64,000 nucleotides of DNA from Archilochus colubris (lineage: Eukaryota; Chordata; Aves; Apodiformes; Trochilidae): NCBI GenBank assembly GCA_023079485.1, contig CM041085.1, positions 32,287,121-32,351,120 on the forward strand, given 5' to 3'. The position numbers and the translations under genes are program-made. Under the pieces are notes generated by a model that saw only the letters and a list, made by a program, of their open reading frames with translations, was not told the origin of the DNA and did no database searches. The stretch's first letter is position 1, and each line of letters starts with the position of its first letter. Positions 14,343 to 26,400 of this stretch are shown here, one piece after another.

Positions 14343-17300
14343 GATTAGATCATGTTTTCAAAGCAGACTACCTGCTGGCCAATGTCACATCTTGGATATT
14401 TAGGCCATGCATAAAATTTAATTTAAAAAAGATTAATTTTCAAATTTATACTAAGTGAAATGAAAATTTGAGGCACTTTTGCCTTCTGGATGATAAAACG
14501 TAGTTCTAAAAATTGTTCTATTCCAACTTAAGACAAAATATCAATATATATAATTGCACATAAACTGTTATCCACAACAATGTTCAGGAAGGACTTCCAC
14601 AGCTTAATTAAATGTCATCCAAAACATCAAAAACATCTTTCAGCTATTTCTGGCAACTGCCCATTCCACTTGAGATCATCCAGGTTTCACTCTGATGCAT
14701 CTTCCATGACTCATGCAAATTTGCCTCCTCTATCCTTCCCCTGGTTACTTCTTCCTCATCTGAAGAGTCCTAATATTCGTCACTCCTCAGATGGAAAGTC
14801 CTTTCATCAGTGCTCCTACACATTTCTGAGTATTTTCCAGTTCTTCCAAACCCATTTTGAGAATGGGAGGTCACAATTGTCAAATTAAGGAAGTCAACTA
14901 CAGCGACACTATTTATTTATAGTCAGTGAGGTTCTCTATGGCTTGGGATTTGGATTTTTTACTGCTAATGAGAAATGAACTGATGCTAGGGTAGAAGCAT
15001 CCACCACACACACAAGATCTCCTTCCTGGCTGGTAACAATCTGCTGTAAACTCATAATTTTCTGTGTGAAATAAGGAGTATCCCCCTAAACCATTTTCCT
15101 AACTCTGCTGAAGGTGAGATTGACTGGCTTTTATCCATAGGCTACACAAGACTGCTCCTTTTTGTTCTCATTTCAATCTTCAAAAATAAATCTTCTGAAA
15201 ATATAACCCTCCTCTCTTATTCAGGTTCTAAGGTCTTAGAAGACTAGCGTCAAAATATTAGAATTTTTGTTCTGCATTTTGATTTTCTGCTCTACAAACA
15301 ATACTTTCCTATAGAGAAGTAGAAGAAAACCAGTTCCCCAAGCTACCACAACACATAAAAACCACAAAAGAAAACATCAAGAGCTATCCCGTACTAATGC
15401 TCAGAGAGACACAAATAACAAATATAATAAAATTTCCATAAAAATGAAGTCACCATTTTCAACCTACTTAATACATCTAGGTTCATATTTAAAATAATAT
15501 AAATTCCTAAATATACAAATGTCTTAAATACCATATGTACTACTTATTGGTGGTTCTAAGACACTGTAATAAGGTTAAGTTTAAATAAGATTGTGGGTAC
15601 ATAGTGCTTGGGGCTCTTCTGCTACTTGGCTTTTGGTTTCTTATGTGGTTTCTTAACATTTGCAATAGCCAGAAATGTTCATATCCATATAACACTGCAT
15701 GAAAATATATTTCATATTTTAACATTCTGAAGCAAAATATTGTGGTTATCCTGTGCCCTGCCTCCATGAAAAGGAATGATATACAGAATGGTATGATTAA
15801 AATAAAGGCATAGTATTAATAGAATTCCAATCTTTTTGTCTTTACCATCAATATAAGTATATATTATAAATATAATAAAATATTTTAGTGCTGCCAGTGG
15901 TATATTGCTTATTTACTATGTAGAATTGACTCAGATTAATAAATGAAAACAGATTAAGATTTTCTTGCTCTCATATAATTCCGTAACGCTGTAATGTTTG
16001 GAATGCAAACCCCACAGGGGAGTGTTAAAAAATACTGGTTAGTAAATTGAAGTCACTGAAAAGTAAATTTCAGCCATGAAAACATTTCCTATAATATTAC
16101 ATTTTATTAGTTGTTTCATCAGTCCCTCCTCAAGCTAAGGTCTGAATTAGCATTAACTTTGAGGTTCAATAAATTATTACTACGAAATGGCAGAATCTAA
16201 AGGCAAGATGGTGCTTTAGAGTATACACAGCAGATGAACAGTTATAAAAATGGGTCAGACATTTTTCTGTGAAGAGTTAATGCAGTATAAGGGAACAGCT
16301 GGAAACTATTAAAAGCCTCATTAGAGGGAAGAAGCAGCAAATTGTTCTGATTGGGGCAGCTGACAGGTGGCTACAGTTCAGCAGTGCCCTCCCGGCAGCC
16401 CAGTCCCAGACAGAGATTGATACCACTGTGTGATCCTCAAACCAGATCTACAGCCACATCATGGCACCTCCAATGACCCAACTGAAACCATCTCAGCACC
16501 AATGTATAACACAGGGAGCAAAAGGACAACGGAGTGATGGGAAGTTAAGGAGAGCACAGAAGGTGGATAAAACATTTCAGCTCCTACCTACAGCTCAGAA
16601 CCCAGTAAATGGAAAATGTACTTTTAGATTTATATATTTAACTCCCTAATACCTGGTATGCACTCCAGAGACATAAGCAAATAATTTTAACCACCGCATG
16701 CCTCAAATTTCCAATCTAAACAACGTTAACCAAATCCACAAGACCCCTTCTAAAAGTTCCAAGGTTCAGTCAATGCACATGTGTAGCCTCTGTGAGGTCC
16801 TCAGCAGAAAAATTCCACACAGAAATGAATCCTCTATACCCAATCCACCAAACCTGCAGGCTGACAATTTGCCACTGCCTTTTTTCTAAAGAAACATACT
16901 CATGAGAGTGACAGTCAGGAGGTGGAGGCATGGGTTCCATACCATGGTCTCTCCTGGAGGCCAGCTCCCTGGAAGACTGAAATGCTTCAAGAAACATCTA
17001 AAGTCATGAAGGAGAAAGCCCAGAGTGCTACTACCAATAACAGTTCACAATATGATTAACCATGGTTAAATATTTCTACTATCCCGATAAAGGCAGGAAC
17101 TGAGACAGCAAGATGCTCTCAGAAAAATCAGTGCAAATGGTAAATGAGTATTTTTAATTGTAGATAAAAATTTTGGGATATAAATAACAAAAATGGTTAA
17201 ATGTATTTAATGAATATTCTTATATTAATAAAAACTATGTAGTCATAAAAGGAAATTGTCAAAATTTAGGAATAGAAAAAAATTGTTCTGTGGAGTTTAA

Positions 17301-17378
17301 CTGTTCAGCTTTTTCTCTAGTTCTGTTTGAACTTTATGAAACAACCTAAACAACATTGGTTTAAATATTTAGCAAGAA

Positions 17379-18148
17379 AATCATAGAATGGTTTGGGTTG
17401 GAAAGGACCTTAAAGATCATCTAGTTCCAATCCCCCTGTCATGGGCAGGGACATATCCCACCAAACCAAGGCCCATCCAAGCTGACCTTGAACACTTCCA
17501 GGGAGGGGGCAGCCACAACTTTCTTGAGCAACCTGTGCCAGTGTCTCACAACCCTCACAGGAAAGAATTTTTCCTAATGTCTAACCTAAATCTCCCCTCT
17601 TCCAGTTCAAAGCCATTTCTCCTTGCCCTCTCACTACATGGCCTTCCAAAAATTCCTACCCCAGCTTTCTTGAAGGCTTCAGATATTGGAAAGCTGCTAT
17701 AAGGTCCTCTCGGAGCCTCTAACAACCCGCTTTCTCAGCCTGTCTTCTTTTGATGCAGCCCAGGACCCAGTTAGCTTTCTGGGCTGCAGGTGCACATTGA
17801 TGGCTTATGTTCAGTTTCTGGTCCACTCCCCCCCCCCTCCAAGTCCTTCTCCTCAGGGCTGTCCTTAATCCTTTCTCCTCCCAACCTGTATTTGTACATG
17901 GGGTTGCCTCCACTCAGGTGCAAAACCTTGCACTTGGCCTTGTTGAACTTCATGTAGTTTGCACAAGCCAAATTCTCCATCCTGTCAATACCCCTCTGGA
18001 TGCCATCCCTTCCCTCCAGCATGCTGACTTCACCACACAGTTTGATGCTATCAGCAAACTTGCTGAGGATGCACTCAATTTCCACTGTCCATGTCGCCGA
18101 CAAAGATGTTAAATAGCACTGGTGCCAAAAAGCCAGCCTTTGCCATAG
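17379..18148 (-). mobile_element. CR1 LINE fragment with an internal deletion
   Basis: It starts with tcatagaatggtttgggttgg, the CR1 3' end, and extends to a segment encoding P-V-L-F-N-I-F-V-G-D-M-D-S-G of the reverse transcriptase on the minus strand. Recognisable blocks include L-S-K-F-A-D-S-I-K-L-C-G, M-K-F-N-K-A-K-C-K-V-L-H-L and [11 protein letters not shown]. Compared with the usual CR1 order, the segment after G-C-I-K-R that encodes the region up to the R-L-R-E-L-G motif is absent. The join lies at about 17745-17755. A run of ten C sits at 17828-17837. The copy is dead. Confidence 0.9.
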
Positions 18149-19189
18149 GAGAGGTCCCTATTGTATAAAGTTTTACTTGAAAGTTCCCTAATGTCCTTTG
18201 AATTTTTCTTCCCTTCTTTGCAGTAATCCTAATTCCCTTTTTACAAATATTTTTTGCATTTAATTTAAAAGACAAATAGACAGATGCATCTTTATGGGAT
18301 TACTTGCATGAGTAATCTTTAGCATAACAGAAGCTGATTATTGTTTGAATTTTTTTTATTTTTAGCTGATAAAAGCATATTTATTTTCAGAGATAAGGCT
18401 GAAAGACTATGCCAAGCCTGACAGAGACACAGCATAAACTTAACTGCTAATTATAAAAAAATCTGAAACATCCTGTAGGAAGAGAGCAAATTCTTCATTT
18501 ACTGAACAATCTTTTTTATACAAAGCCTCTCTCTTCTGACAAATGAGCTCAAAGATGTTCAGATGTCATACTTGAGTGTGTTAAGAGCCATATTATTTGT
18601 GGGCCTAACAGAGATCAGAATTGCATAAAAGCATATTTACTGCAATTCAGGCAACAAGAAACAGCCCACGCTGCTTCACCCACTCATTCAGCCTTAACTG
18701 TCTTAGATCAAAGTTTTAGAAATTATTAAGGAAAAACAAAAAATCCATACTTACCTTTCACATTTGATGTCTCACTCTCCAGTTGTAATAAATACTAGGT
18801 AATTACTAATAAAACCTTATGGAAAGGATAATTTCAGTATAAAACTTTCAAACATTTAAGTTAGTCCCTCTCTTTATCAGGACTGCTTTCTGCAATTCCA
18901 AGCCTTAAACTAAATCACCTGGTGCATACTCTTCCTTTGCTTGGTACCAGCTGCACTGATAAGAGGTTACTGACTTTACTGAAGTGTATTTACACTCAGA
19001 ACTCTAGTCCAACCTGTAACACATTCACTGGAATGGATTTAAATTAACTTTTGTGAATGTCACGGTTTAACACTGGCCCGGCAATTAAACCGAATAACAG
19101 ACGCTCTCTATTAATCTCTCTCTCCTTGATAGAGAAAGGAGAGAGAATAAGGGAGAGAGACTTATGGGTTGGAAACTAAACTACACAAC

Positions 19190-19195
19190 TTTAAT
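19190..19195 (-). terminator. LTR polyadenylation signal (ATTAAA)
   Basis: ATTAAA on the minus strand, about 310 bp downstream of the LTR TATA box. It has the same sense as UST transcription, so it could act as an intronic poly(A) site. A downstream GU-rich element was not clearly identified. Confidence 0.4.
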
Positions 19196-19502
19196 GAAAC
19201 AGTAATGATAAATAGGTAAAATTACTAAATATATACAAATATACAGGAAAATGGAAACCACATTCCTCCCCCTCTCCCCCAATAACTCTCACGTCACCAC
19301 CGAGGCTGTAGGGCAGCCCTGGGAAAGTCCAGGCTGGACTCCTGGAGTCGGCAGCAGTTGGGAACCGGAGGCAGGAACACACAGATATGGGCTGGCACGG
19401 ATCAGAACCACAGGCAGACGAACAGGACAGGATCCTTCCAGGATGCCGAGTGAAGGAAGGGAAGCAGGAAAAGATCTGGCTTGGCCCCCGTGGTGCCTCA
19501 AA

Positions 19503-19508
19503 TTTATA
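19503..19508 (-). promoter_or_regulatory. LTR TATA box
   Basis: TATAAA on the minus strand, placed centrally in the LTR and upstream of its ATTAAA signal, as expected for a U3 promoter. Whether it is active is unknown. Confidence 0.55.
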
Positions 19509-21125
19509 CTGAGTGTGACGTATATGGGATGGAATACTCTGTTTGGTCAATTCTGGCATCTATCTTGTCTGTTCCTCCCCAAAGGAGGGCTCAGGTGGGA
19601 CCTCTGTGTCCTCCTGGACGGTAAAATGTTTTCCTCAGAGCTGAGTGTCCTTGGCTCTGCATACCAGTCTCTAGCAGTAACTATAAACATCAAGTGTTAT
19701 CAATCCTAGAAACAGACACTGAGAAACTTGCTGTTAGTTTCAGCAAGTGCAGCTACTTACAAGGGACTTAGCTAAAAGCAAAAGTACAGAAACAGAAAAC
19801 CACCTTTATCCTGGTCCAAACCAGGACAGTGAATTTATCTCATCTTACAGGACCATAACACAGCATGGCTCTCGCATGTGTGTGCCTGAGACTCAACCTG
19901 AAGTGCTTACCACTGTCTCAGGGCTGAACCTCTCTGTCCTATTCCATGTTAAGGTGTTGCTGCTATTTATTCTGAGGAAGCTTGGAAGTGATCTCTGTAG
20001 GTGACTGACAGTAATTCACTCCAGCAGAGAAAGGGCCAGGGCAGGGCAAGGAGCTGGCTGACCTGGGTGGGAAGTCTCACATTGCAGCAGCTGCCTCTGC
20101 CATATCTGACTTGTGAATAAAGGGCTTGTTTTATATCCTGGCTTTCAATTAAATTTTGGTAAACACAGACATTTACAAAACATTTACAACAATTTCTCTG
20201 CCTCCTGAATAAATGGTTGTTTTCTCTGGAATAGAGTCAGAGCCTGAAGCTCTGTTCAGAGAAAATTTCAAATTATCTGTGAATGGTGGAAATTTCTGTC
20301 TCTATTTCTGATCTTTGCAATGTCAGCAGTTCAGATTTCCAAACTTAAAAAAAAACAAGACCAAACAGTACCCAAAGAACTACAAACCTCCAGGTTTATT
20401 GTTTTTTCAATACCCCCATTTTTTTAAGGATTAGAATTGAGAGGAGGTAATGTTTCTAAGGATACCACAACCCAATGGCCAAGCAGGAGTTAAGCAGACA
20501 CAAAACTTGATCTTAAAATGCTTTTCCTCCTTTAAGAGCCTGCTTTATAGAGGTGCTGAGCTCCCATGCTTTCACACTGCAGCTTCTGAGGGAAAACACA
20601 CACTGCCCTCAGCTTTTCAAGGAAGGCCAATGTTGGCAGTGGAATGGCTTGGAAAGGTTCCTAGTTGCCCACAGCACCTTCCAAGAGACAGAAAGCCAGG
20701 AATGTCATGACTGAGAAAAGTGCAGTTAGCCCCTGATACCCTAATTCTGAGATAGATAACTTTCCAAAGGCAAACCTTTCTCTCCTGATAGATGTGGAGT
20801 TACACTTACAGCTTCTCTAGGCCATTCTGCAAGTCTTTGACTGCTGTCAACAGGGCTTCTCAGGCTCTTCATCAATGAACTCAACACTGTGAAGCAATCA
20901 GCAGCTTTCTATTTTCCTAGCTGTTGATTTGAGGCATGATGAAAAAAGAAAAGCAAAAGATTCTCTTATCCTGGCCCTGCTTTCATGTCTCTGCTCACAG
21001 TCAGGCACACCTCATCTCAGCTGACTTGGGTTTAATACTGTGATCACTATCGAAACTGAATCTAAGCTTATGCTTCAAATAATCCCCTGTAAAAAAAAGT
21101 GTTGCTTTGTGATGAGTTGTCAATT

Positions 21126-21151
21126 AAAAAAAAAAAAAAAAGAGAGAGAGA
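21126..21151. repeat. Poly(A)-(GA) tract
   Basis: A long A run passing into a GA dinucleotide run (agagagagag). Confidence 0.85.
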
Positions 21152-22310
21152 ATAAATATCAGGGAAGATTTGTACAAGGTATGAAGGCAGCAATTAGACC
21201 AGCCATCAGTCCTGGGTTAAAGGGCTGATGCCTAACTTGCTTCAGAGCTGGATTATGCAATTGATTTAGCAGACTTCTGAAGCCACCATTCCACAAAATC
21301 CATTCCCTGAGTTTTAAAATATGTGCCAGCAGATCTCCTTGCACCACTGAGGAACAGATTAAAATGCAGTCATGCAATATATTATGTGGCTGGATAACAC
21401 ATGTCTTAAACTTCTTTAACATTTCAGAAGAGTGGCTTTTGTTAAAATGAATTTCACTGGTGAGTGGCCTATATGTCACTGTGACAGGAGCAACTGCCCT
21501 CTTAGAGCAGTGCAAGTGACAGCCAAAGTCTGCCAAGGAGGGATGGAGGACCTAGCTCAAAACCACTTCCAGGATTCTAATGCTAATTTATCAAGAGAGA
21601 AAATCATAATGAAAAGGCAAAACCAGTTTTTATAAAGGATGCTGATGGTGCCTCAGACCAACAAGTAACCCTTTAACAAAATGACTGCTGACCTTAGATG
21701 GACATTTTTTATTTCCTTTACCTTATAGCTTTTGTACTGATCTGTGTATGGGTTCACATGTGCACATGCATATAAATAATTTCTTAAAGAGCACCCCAGT
21801 ATAAACAGTAATGCAAGGTGGTTTCTTTCTAGTACATTTTAAACCAACACAAACAGAAATCATATATATTAATTTCAGCTATGCTTTAAGTAATATTTCA
21901 CTGGCTGTACATATCATATCTTAAACTGCATAGGCAGTACTGAATTAATACCAACTTTTATAGTCAGTCAGTTGTGATGCAATTACAGTTGCAGTGCAAC
22001 CACTGCACCTACCAATTCAAATGAGAAGTAGAAGCACTCAGGATGAAGTAAAGACTGTGCTGCTCTTTTTTATCATTTTTTAAAACAAAAACATGATAGC
22101 GCTAATGAAGTAGTAACACAGTGAAAAAAACAAACCACGTGAATTTCTGCAAACCCTCTGTCCAATTCATGGACACAAAACTGTTGGTACTGCCTCCTGA
22201 CTGCACACCAGGAGGTGAAAACCTGCTTAGCTGATGCAGGGACCACTTCAGTGTCCCTAGACATATACCAAAGAGGAAATCAATTAGTAAGATTACTGAA
22301 ATGAGTTTTT

Positions 22311-22325
22311 TATATATATATATAT
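22311..22325. repeat. (TA)n dinucleotide repeat
   Basis: Short alternating TA run. Confidence 0.85.
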
Positions 22326-22975
22326 GAGTTATATCCATATAGCAGATGTCACTAAAATTTAAGGCTATATGTAGTTGCACTGATACCACCCACAACTTCA
22401 ATTATTCATAATTTATAAGCTCAGGCTTACAGGACTTTGCATGACAAATAACAGTAGTAAAGTACAAAATAAATCAACACAGCCCTGTCATATGGAAAAA
22501 AAAACTAATCCTCTTTGGATCCATTTGACCTTGGCTAGGACTGAAAAGTGTTGTGTGGCAGTTGTTCAGAGCTGTGCTCTCTACGGTTCATCCACACCAC
22601 ATGTTGTACTCTATTGCCCCTCAAAAACACTGTCAAAACATCCTGTCTTTGTTCTTCAAAAGCCATAGAACTCTCTTCCTTTGGCATTACATCTGGCCTG
22701 AAACATCTCATGGCAGCCCATCAAGCTGTCCTGTCACAGCTGTGTCATTGAACCCTTTGCAGTGTGAACCCTCTAAGTGTGGCTGAGTCAAATGAAACTG
22801 GATCTACAATACAGAAAGGGTAAGAATTAATTCCACCATTTTGTCTTGTTCAGGAGCCGGGCATGCAAAGGAATCAGTATCAAACCAGTGCCCCCCCTAG
22901 CTTCTATTTTTCCCATTCAACATTAGTAAATGTCAAAATTTGTAAATTACAAGATTTGTAAATATCCCTCAAGTG

Positions 22976-23810
22976 CAGCCCCTGAAGGATCAGTATTAGG
23001 ACCAGTCTTGTTTAAGAACTTCGTTGGTGACATGGATGGTGGCATTGAGTGCACCCTCAGCAAGTTCACTGATGACCCCAAGCTGTGTGGTGCAGCTGAC
23101 AGGCTGGAGGGAAGGAATGCCATCCAGAGGGACCTTGACAGGCTGGAGAGGGTGGCCCATGGCAACCTCATGAAGTTCAACAAGACCAAGTACAAGGTCC
23201 TGCATCTGGGTCAAGGCAATCCCAAGTAGGGATTGGATGTGGGATAGGGATAGGCTGAGCAGGGACTGGATGGAGAGCAGCCCAGAGGAAAAAGGAGCTG
23301 GGGATGCTGGTGGATGAGAATTTCAACATGAGCCATCAGTGTACACTTGCAGCCCAGAAAACCAACCAGATCCTTGTCTGCATAGGAGAAGCATGGCCAG
23401 CAGGTGGAGGGAGGTGATTCTGCTCTTGTTCCCTACTCTTGTGAGACCCCACCTGGAATAGTGAATCCAGGTCTGGAGCCCCTACTACAAGAAAGACATG
23501 GACGTGCTGGAGCATGTCCAGAGAAGGGCCAGAAGGATGATCAGAGGGCTGGAGCACCTCTCCTATGAAGACAGACTGAGAGAGCTGGGGTTATTCAGTC
23601 TGGAGAGGAGAAGGCTCTGAGGAGACCTTATTGTAGCTTTCCAGTATCTGAAGGGGCCCTACAAGAAATATTGTGAGGGACTTCTTAGGATGTCAGGTAG
23701 TACTAGAGGTGGGTAGGTTTAGATTGGAAGTTAGTAAAAAGTTATTTACCATGAGGGTGGTGAGACACTAGAACACATTGCCCAGAGAGGTGGTGGAAGC
23801 CCCATCTGCC
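22976..23810 (+). mobile_element. CR1 LINE fragment lacking its 3' terminus
   Basis: The plus strand encodes [24 protein letters not shown] (from about 22988), then [14 protein letters not shown]. In other frames it continues through the usual CR1 ORF2 C-terminal landmarks: a block like L-E-R-V-Q-R-R-A near 23510, [10 protein letters not shown] near 23560, and the cccagagaggtggtggaagcccc segment near 23780. It stops there without the final 3' UTR and octamer repeats that normally end a CR1. Frameshifts and stops show it is dead. It ends 142 bp downstream of the UST exon 5 donor and is antisense to UST. Confidence 0.9.
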
Positions 23811-23952
23811 AAAACTTAGGATAAGGACAAACAAGACAGAGGAAAAAATACAAGCTGTAAGACACCGTGGTGTTGCACTTCTCGAGCTTCCAGTTTGAAT
23901 ATCAGTTATGTAATGCTGGGAAACGAGTAAGGAGTCTTTAATTTAAACATAC

Positions 23953-24106
23953 CAGGTATCTTTCCTCCTGCCTCATGCTGGGAGTACGGATCATGTGATT
24001 CTGTTCTCCTCTCCAGTCTCCAAAACGTCGAAAAAAATAATTGGATAAAAATCGATTGACAGGATCTCTAATAATATTGATGTACACTGGCTGGTCTCCT
24101 CCAAAC
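23953..24106 (-). CDS. UST: UST exon 5 (PAPS 3'-phosphate-binding motif)
   Basis: The 154-nt exon begins with one base completing the Arg codon from exon 4, followed by 51 full codons. It starts F-G-G-D-Q-P-V-Y-I-N and contains I-I-R-D-P-V-N-R-F-L-S-N-Y-F-F, the sulfotransferase motif in which the R-D-P and following Ser contact the 3'-phosphate of PAP(S). It continues R-R-F-G-D-W-R-G-E-Q-N-H-M-I-R-T-P-S-M-R-Q-E-E-R-Y-L. The R-R-F-G-D-W-R-G-E-Q stretch is the UST form; HS2ST1 differs here. The acceptor is TTCTCTTCCCACCAG|G and the donor CCTG|GTATGT, a weaker but valid donor. The exon ends in phase 0, so the next exon should open on a full codon (D-I-N-E-C in the protein as I know it). I looked for that exon in positions 1-23952 and did not find it. 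Intron 5 therefore runs out of the window. Confidence 0.96.
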
Positions 24107-25966
24107 CTGGTGGGAAGAGAAATGGGTGAATCTCATCAGAAGGTTCCACATATGCACACATACCTATCTTTCATCTCAATGTTTTCAAATCACTGTCTAC
24201 AGAAGTCCAGAGCTTTTACAAAGTTAGGAGTAAAACCGAGAAGCTTACAACTGATTATCAAACCTTTGTAAAAGAATATCAGATCTCTTTAGGACAAGCA
24301 GTATATATGATGTTACATTAAGCTGCATATGTATTACAAACGACCATTTTTTCCCACTGTGCCAACAGTTTTTCTTCTCGAGTTTTCTCCTTCCTGTTTG
24401 TAGATAAAAAACCTTCTGCAGCTGAATCTGAGTGAGCATTTCTTCTTTCTCATCACCCTTCCCAGCTGGGAAGTCATGTCAGAGCAGGCACCCCTTAACA
24501 CTAACAGCCAAAAGGCAGCCTTGGATCACCCCCACCTGTGCAGTGAGTATAGTAATGTGCAAAGGATTTTGCAACACACAAAGCTTATTTCAAAAGGCTT
24601 CTTTTGGATGAACTGACAGATATGCATGGTATTTCCATCCCTGTATTTGCTGGAACTTGTGCAGATCTTCCTCTCCTCATCCCAAGCCTGCACCACTGGC
24701 TGGGTTTGAGGTTATTCTGCAGTTATGCAACACCTTATCCTTATATTCCACTTCACAAAGATATTTTTTTAAAAAGTCATTATGAAAATTCCTGCTTCAA
24801 AAAAAGAAAATTAGTAACAAATTAAAGTACATTCAAGACCAAGGAAAACAAAAGGGTAAAACCAGCTGCAACCAGGCTGTGCACAAAACCAAAATACAGC
24901 GTAGGTTCCTGCACTTCAGAGATGAGAAGATAAACCAGAACAACCTCATCAGCTCAACTTTACTTTCACGTACACCTCTTTCTGGTAGTTGATGACAAAC
25001 ACTTTCAGTTTAATAGATATGATACAAAATAAGGAAAAGAGGAAAAGGAAGGTTGAGAAGCTCTGAAATCATACTGTATTTTACACTGTTAAAATATTGA
25101 CTGCATACTTTACATCAATACACAGCATCAGAACAGCCCTAACTGGAAGGAAAAAGGAAAGTTACTTACACTCTTTCATGGTCAAAACTGAAAAATGGAC
25201 TAAAAATGCTGTGAGATAAAGAACAAAATAAAAACTTTCTTGATTAACAAGTTCATAGGGTAAATTCAACTTTGAAATTGCATTATCTAAGAGCATGAAT
25301 TATGTTACTTCCTTCTGTTTCCCCAGTTTAGGAGAAAAATCCTTATTTGAGCACTAGCTTATGCTTCATTTTTAGGAGCTTGAGGACAAACCCATATTTA
25401 AGTATTCAAATGCCATTCTGATTATTTTTTGAGTCATGATGTTTTTTCTCTTAAAATGTAAAATATTACATTAGAATTGAAAAAACTAAAGACATCCTCT
25501 AGATGAAAAATCCCAACTCGTCTTCTCTTCATCTTCATATTCAGATGAATAATTCAACAAGTATAATAAAAGATCACGGCTCCTCATAAATATTAAAGAG
25601 CCAGCAAAATTTTTAAAAATATGAATTCTAGTAAAAGTGAAAAATTCCATACGGTTTCGACTTGATTTTTATTCTGCATGATTCCCCAGACTGCTAAAAT
25701 ACAGTCTGCAAAAGCTCAGCTCATGAATAACTATGCATATCTGAAATTTAATTGACCTCAGCGTTGCAGGATCACTGCCATAATTTGAAATTGCACAGAC
25801 AGCATAAAGCTTTAAAACAATCCAATTAAGAAGACAGATGCTCCTGGCTTCCTGATTAGTATAAAGCCCAGTTTGGACATGGGTTTGCAAGGGAAATATC
25901 CTTAATTCATTATCCTGAATTTTTCTTCATCTTTGCTGCTTTTTGTCTTTATGTTGTCCTACATTT

Positions 25967-25987
25967 AAAAAAAAAAAAGGGGGGGGG
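25967..25987. repeat. A12-G9 homopolymer junction
   Basis: Twelve A directly followed by nine G on the plus strand; assembly length is uncertain at such runs. Confidence 0.9.
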
Positions 25988-26363
25988 ATTCTTGGATATA
26001 CTATAGGACAAAGAGGGCATAAACCTCGGCAATATTTATTCAAATGGGAAGCTTTTGGTGAATGCCATGGCTGATAGCCATGAAAACTCAATTTTTCAAG
26101 TTAAATTAATGGAGGGATAGGTTACATTAATTACTAAACATATTATCTTTCTCCTGCTTGATGCAGAGCACCAGTAATAGAAAAACAAAGGGAGTGGAGA
26201 AGAGCAAAGAAAGGGGAAGCAATGAAGACTGTAAGGAGTGATGACAGATATAAGTAGTCTCAAGACAGCAACAGAAATATTACAAGATTCAGAGAAGCAA
26301 GACAGCAGCGATATCCTGCCCTGGGTATCAACGAGGACATTAAGCCTAAATGCTCCTCAGAAA

Positions 26364-26400
26364 AAAGAAAGAAATCAAAAGCAAAGAAAGAAATCAAAAG
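26364..26400. repeat. 18-bp perfect tandem duplication
   Basis: Two identical 18-bp purine-rich copies (26364-26381 and 26383-26400) separated by one C. Confidence 0.9.

Larger units (their letters stand above)
19058..19828 (-). mobile_element. Solo LTR of an avian endogenous retrovirus, with 5-bp target duplication
   Basis: The 771-bp block begins TGTCACGGTTTAAC and ends CCAGGACA on the plus strand, giving the TG...CA termini of a retroviral LTR. It is flanked by the exact 5-bp direct repeat gtgaa (19053-19057 and 19829-19833), the expected target-site duplication. Orientation is minus: a TATAAA box lies at 19508-19503 and an ATTAAA poly(A) signal at 19195-19190, in that order when read on the minus strand. 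No internal gag-pol-env sequence is attached, so it is a solo LTR left by recombination. The ends resemble an LTR family I recall as abundant in passerines; the exact family name needs a library search. The 152-codon frame within it (19251-19709) is a by-product. Confidence 0.88.
1..23952 (-). other. UST intron 5, 5' part
   Basis: At least 24 kb of intron follows exon 5 and continues beyond position 1. It holds three CR1 copies (8154-8356, 17379-18148, 22976-23810), a solo LTR with target duplication (19058-19828) and several simple repeats. Stretches 1-6110, 6145-8150, 8360-9500, 9555-17375, 18150-19050 and 19835-22975 are AT-rich with no recognised exon or RNA gene. A strong isolated donor-like site (AAAG|GTAAGT, minus strand, exon side at 18755) is reported under findings. 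Confidence 0.8.

Noticed and set aside
19251..19709. 152-codon open frame, plus strand
   Set aside because: It lies entirely inside the solo LTR at 19058-19828 and is antisense to it; no recognisable protein.
22930..23229. Reverse-transcriptase-like ORF as a host gene
   Set aside because: It is the end of CR1 ORF2, followed by frameshifts and stops; counted as a mobile element.
1..23952. Next UST exon (expected to start D-I-N-E-C)
   Set aside because: Looked for its expected reverse-complement pattern and flanking splice sites by eye and found none; it probably lies before position 1.
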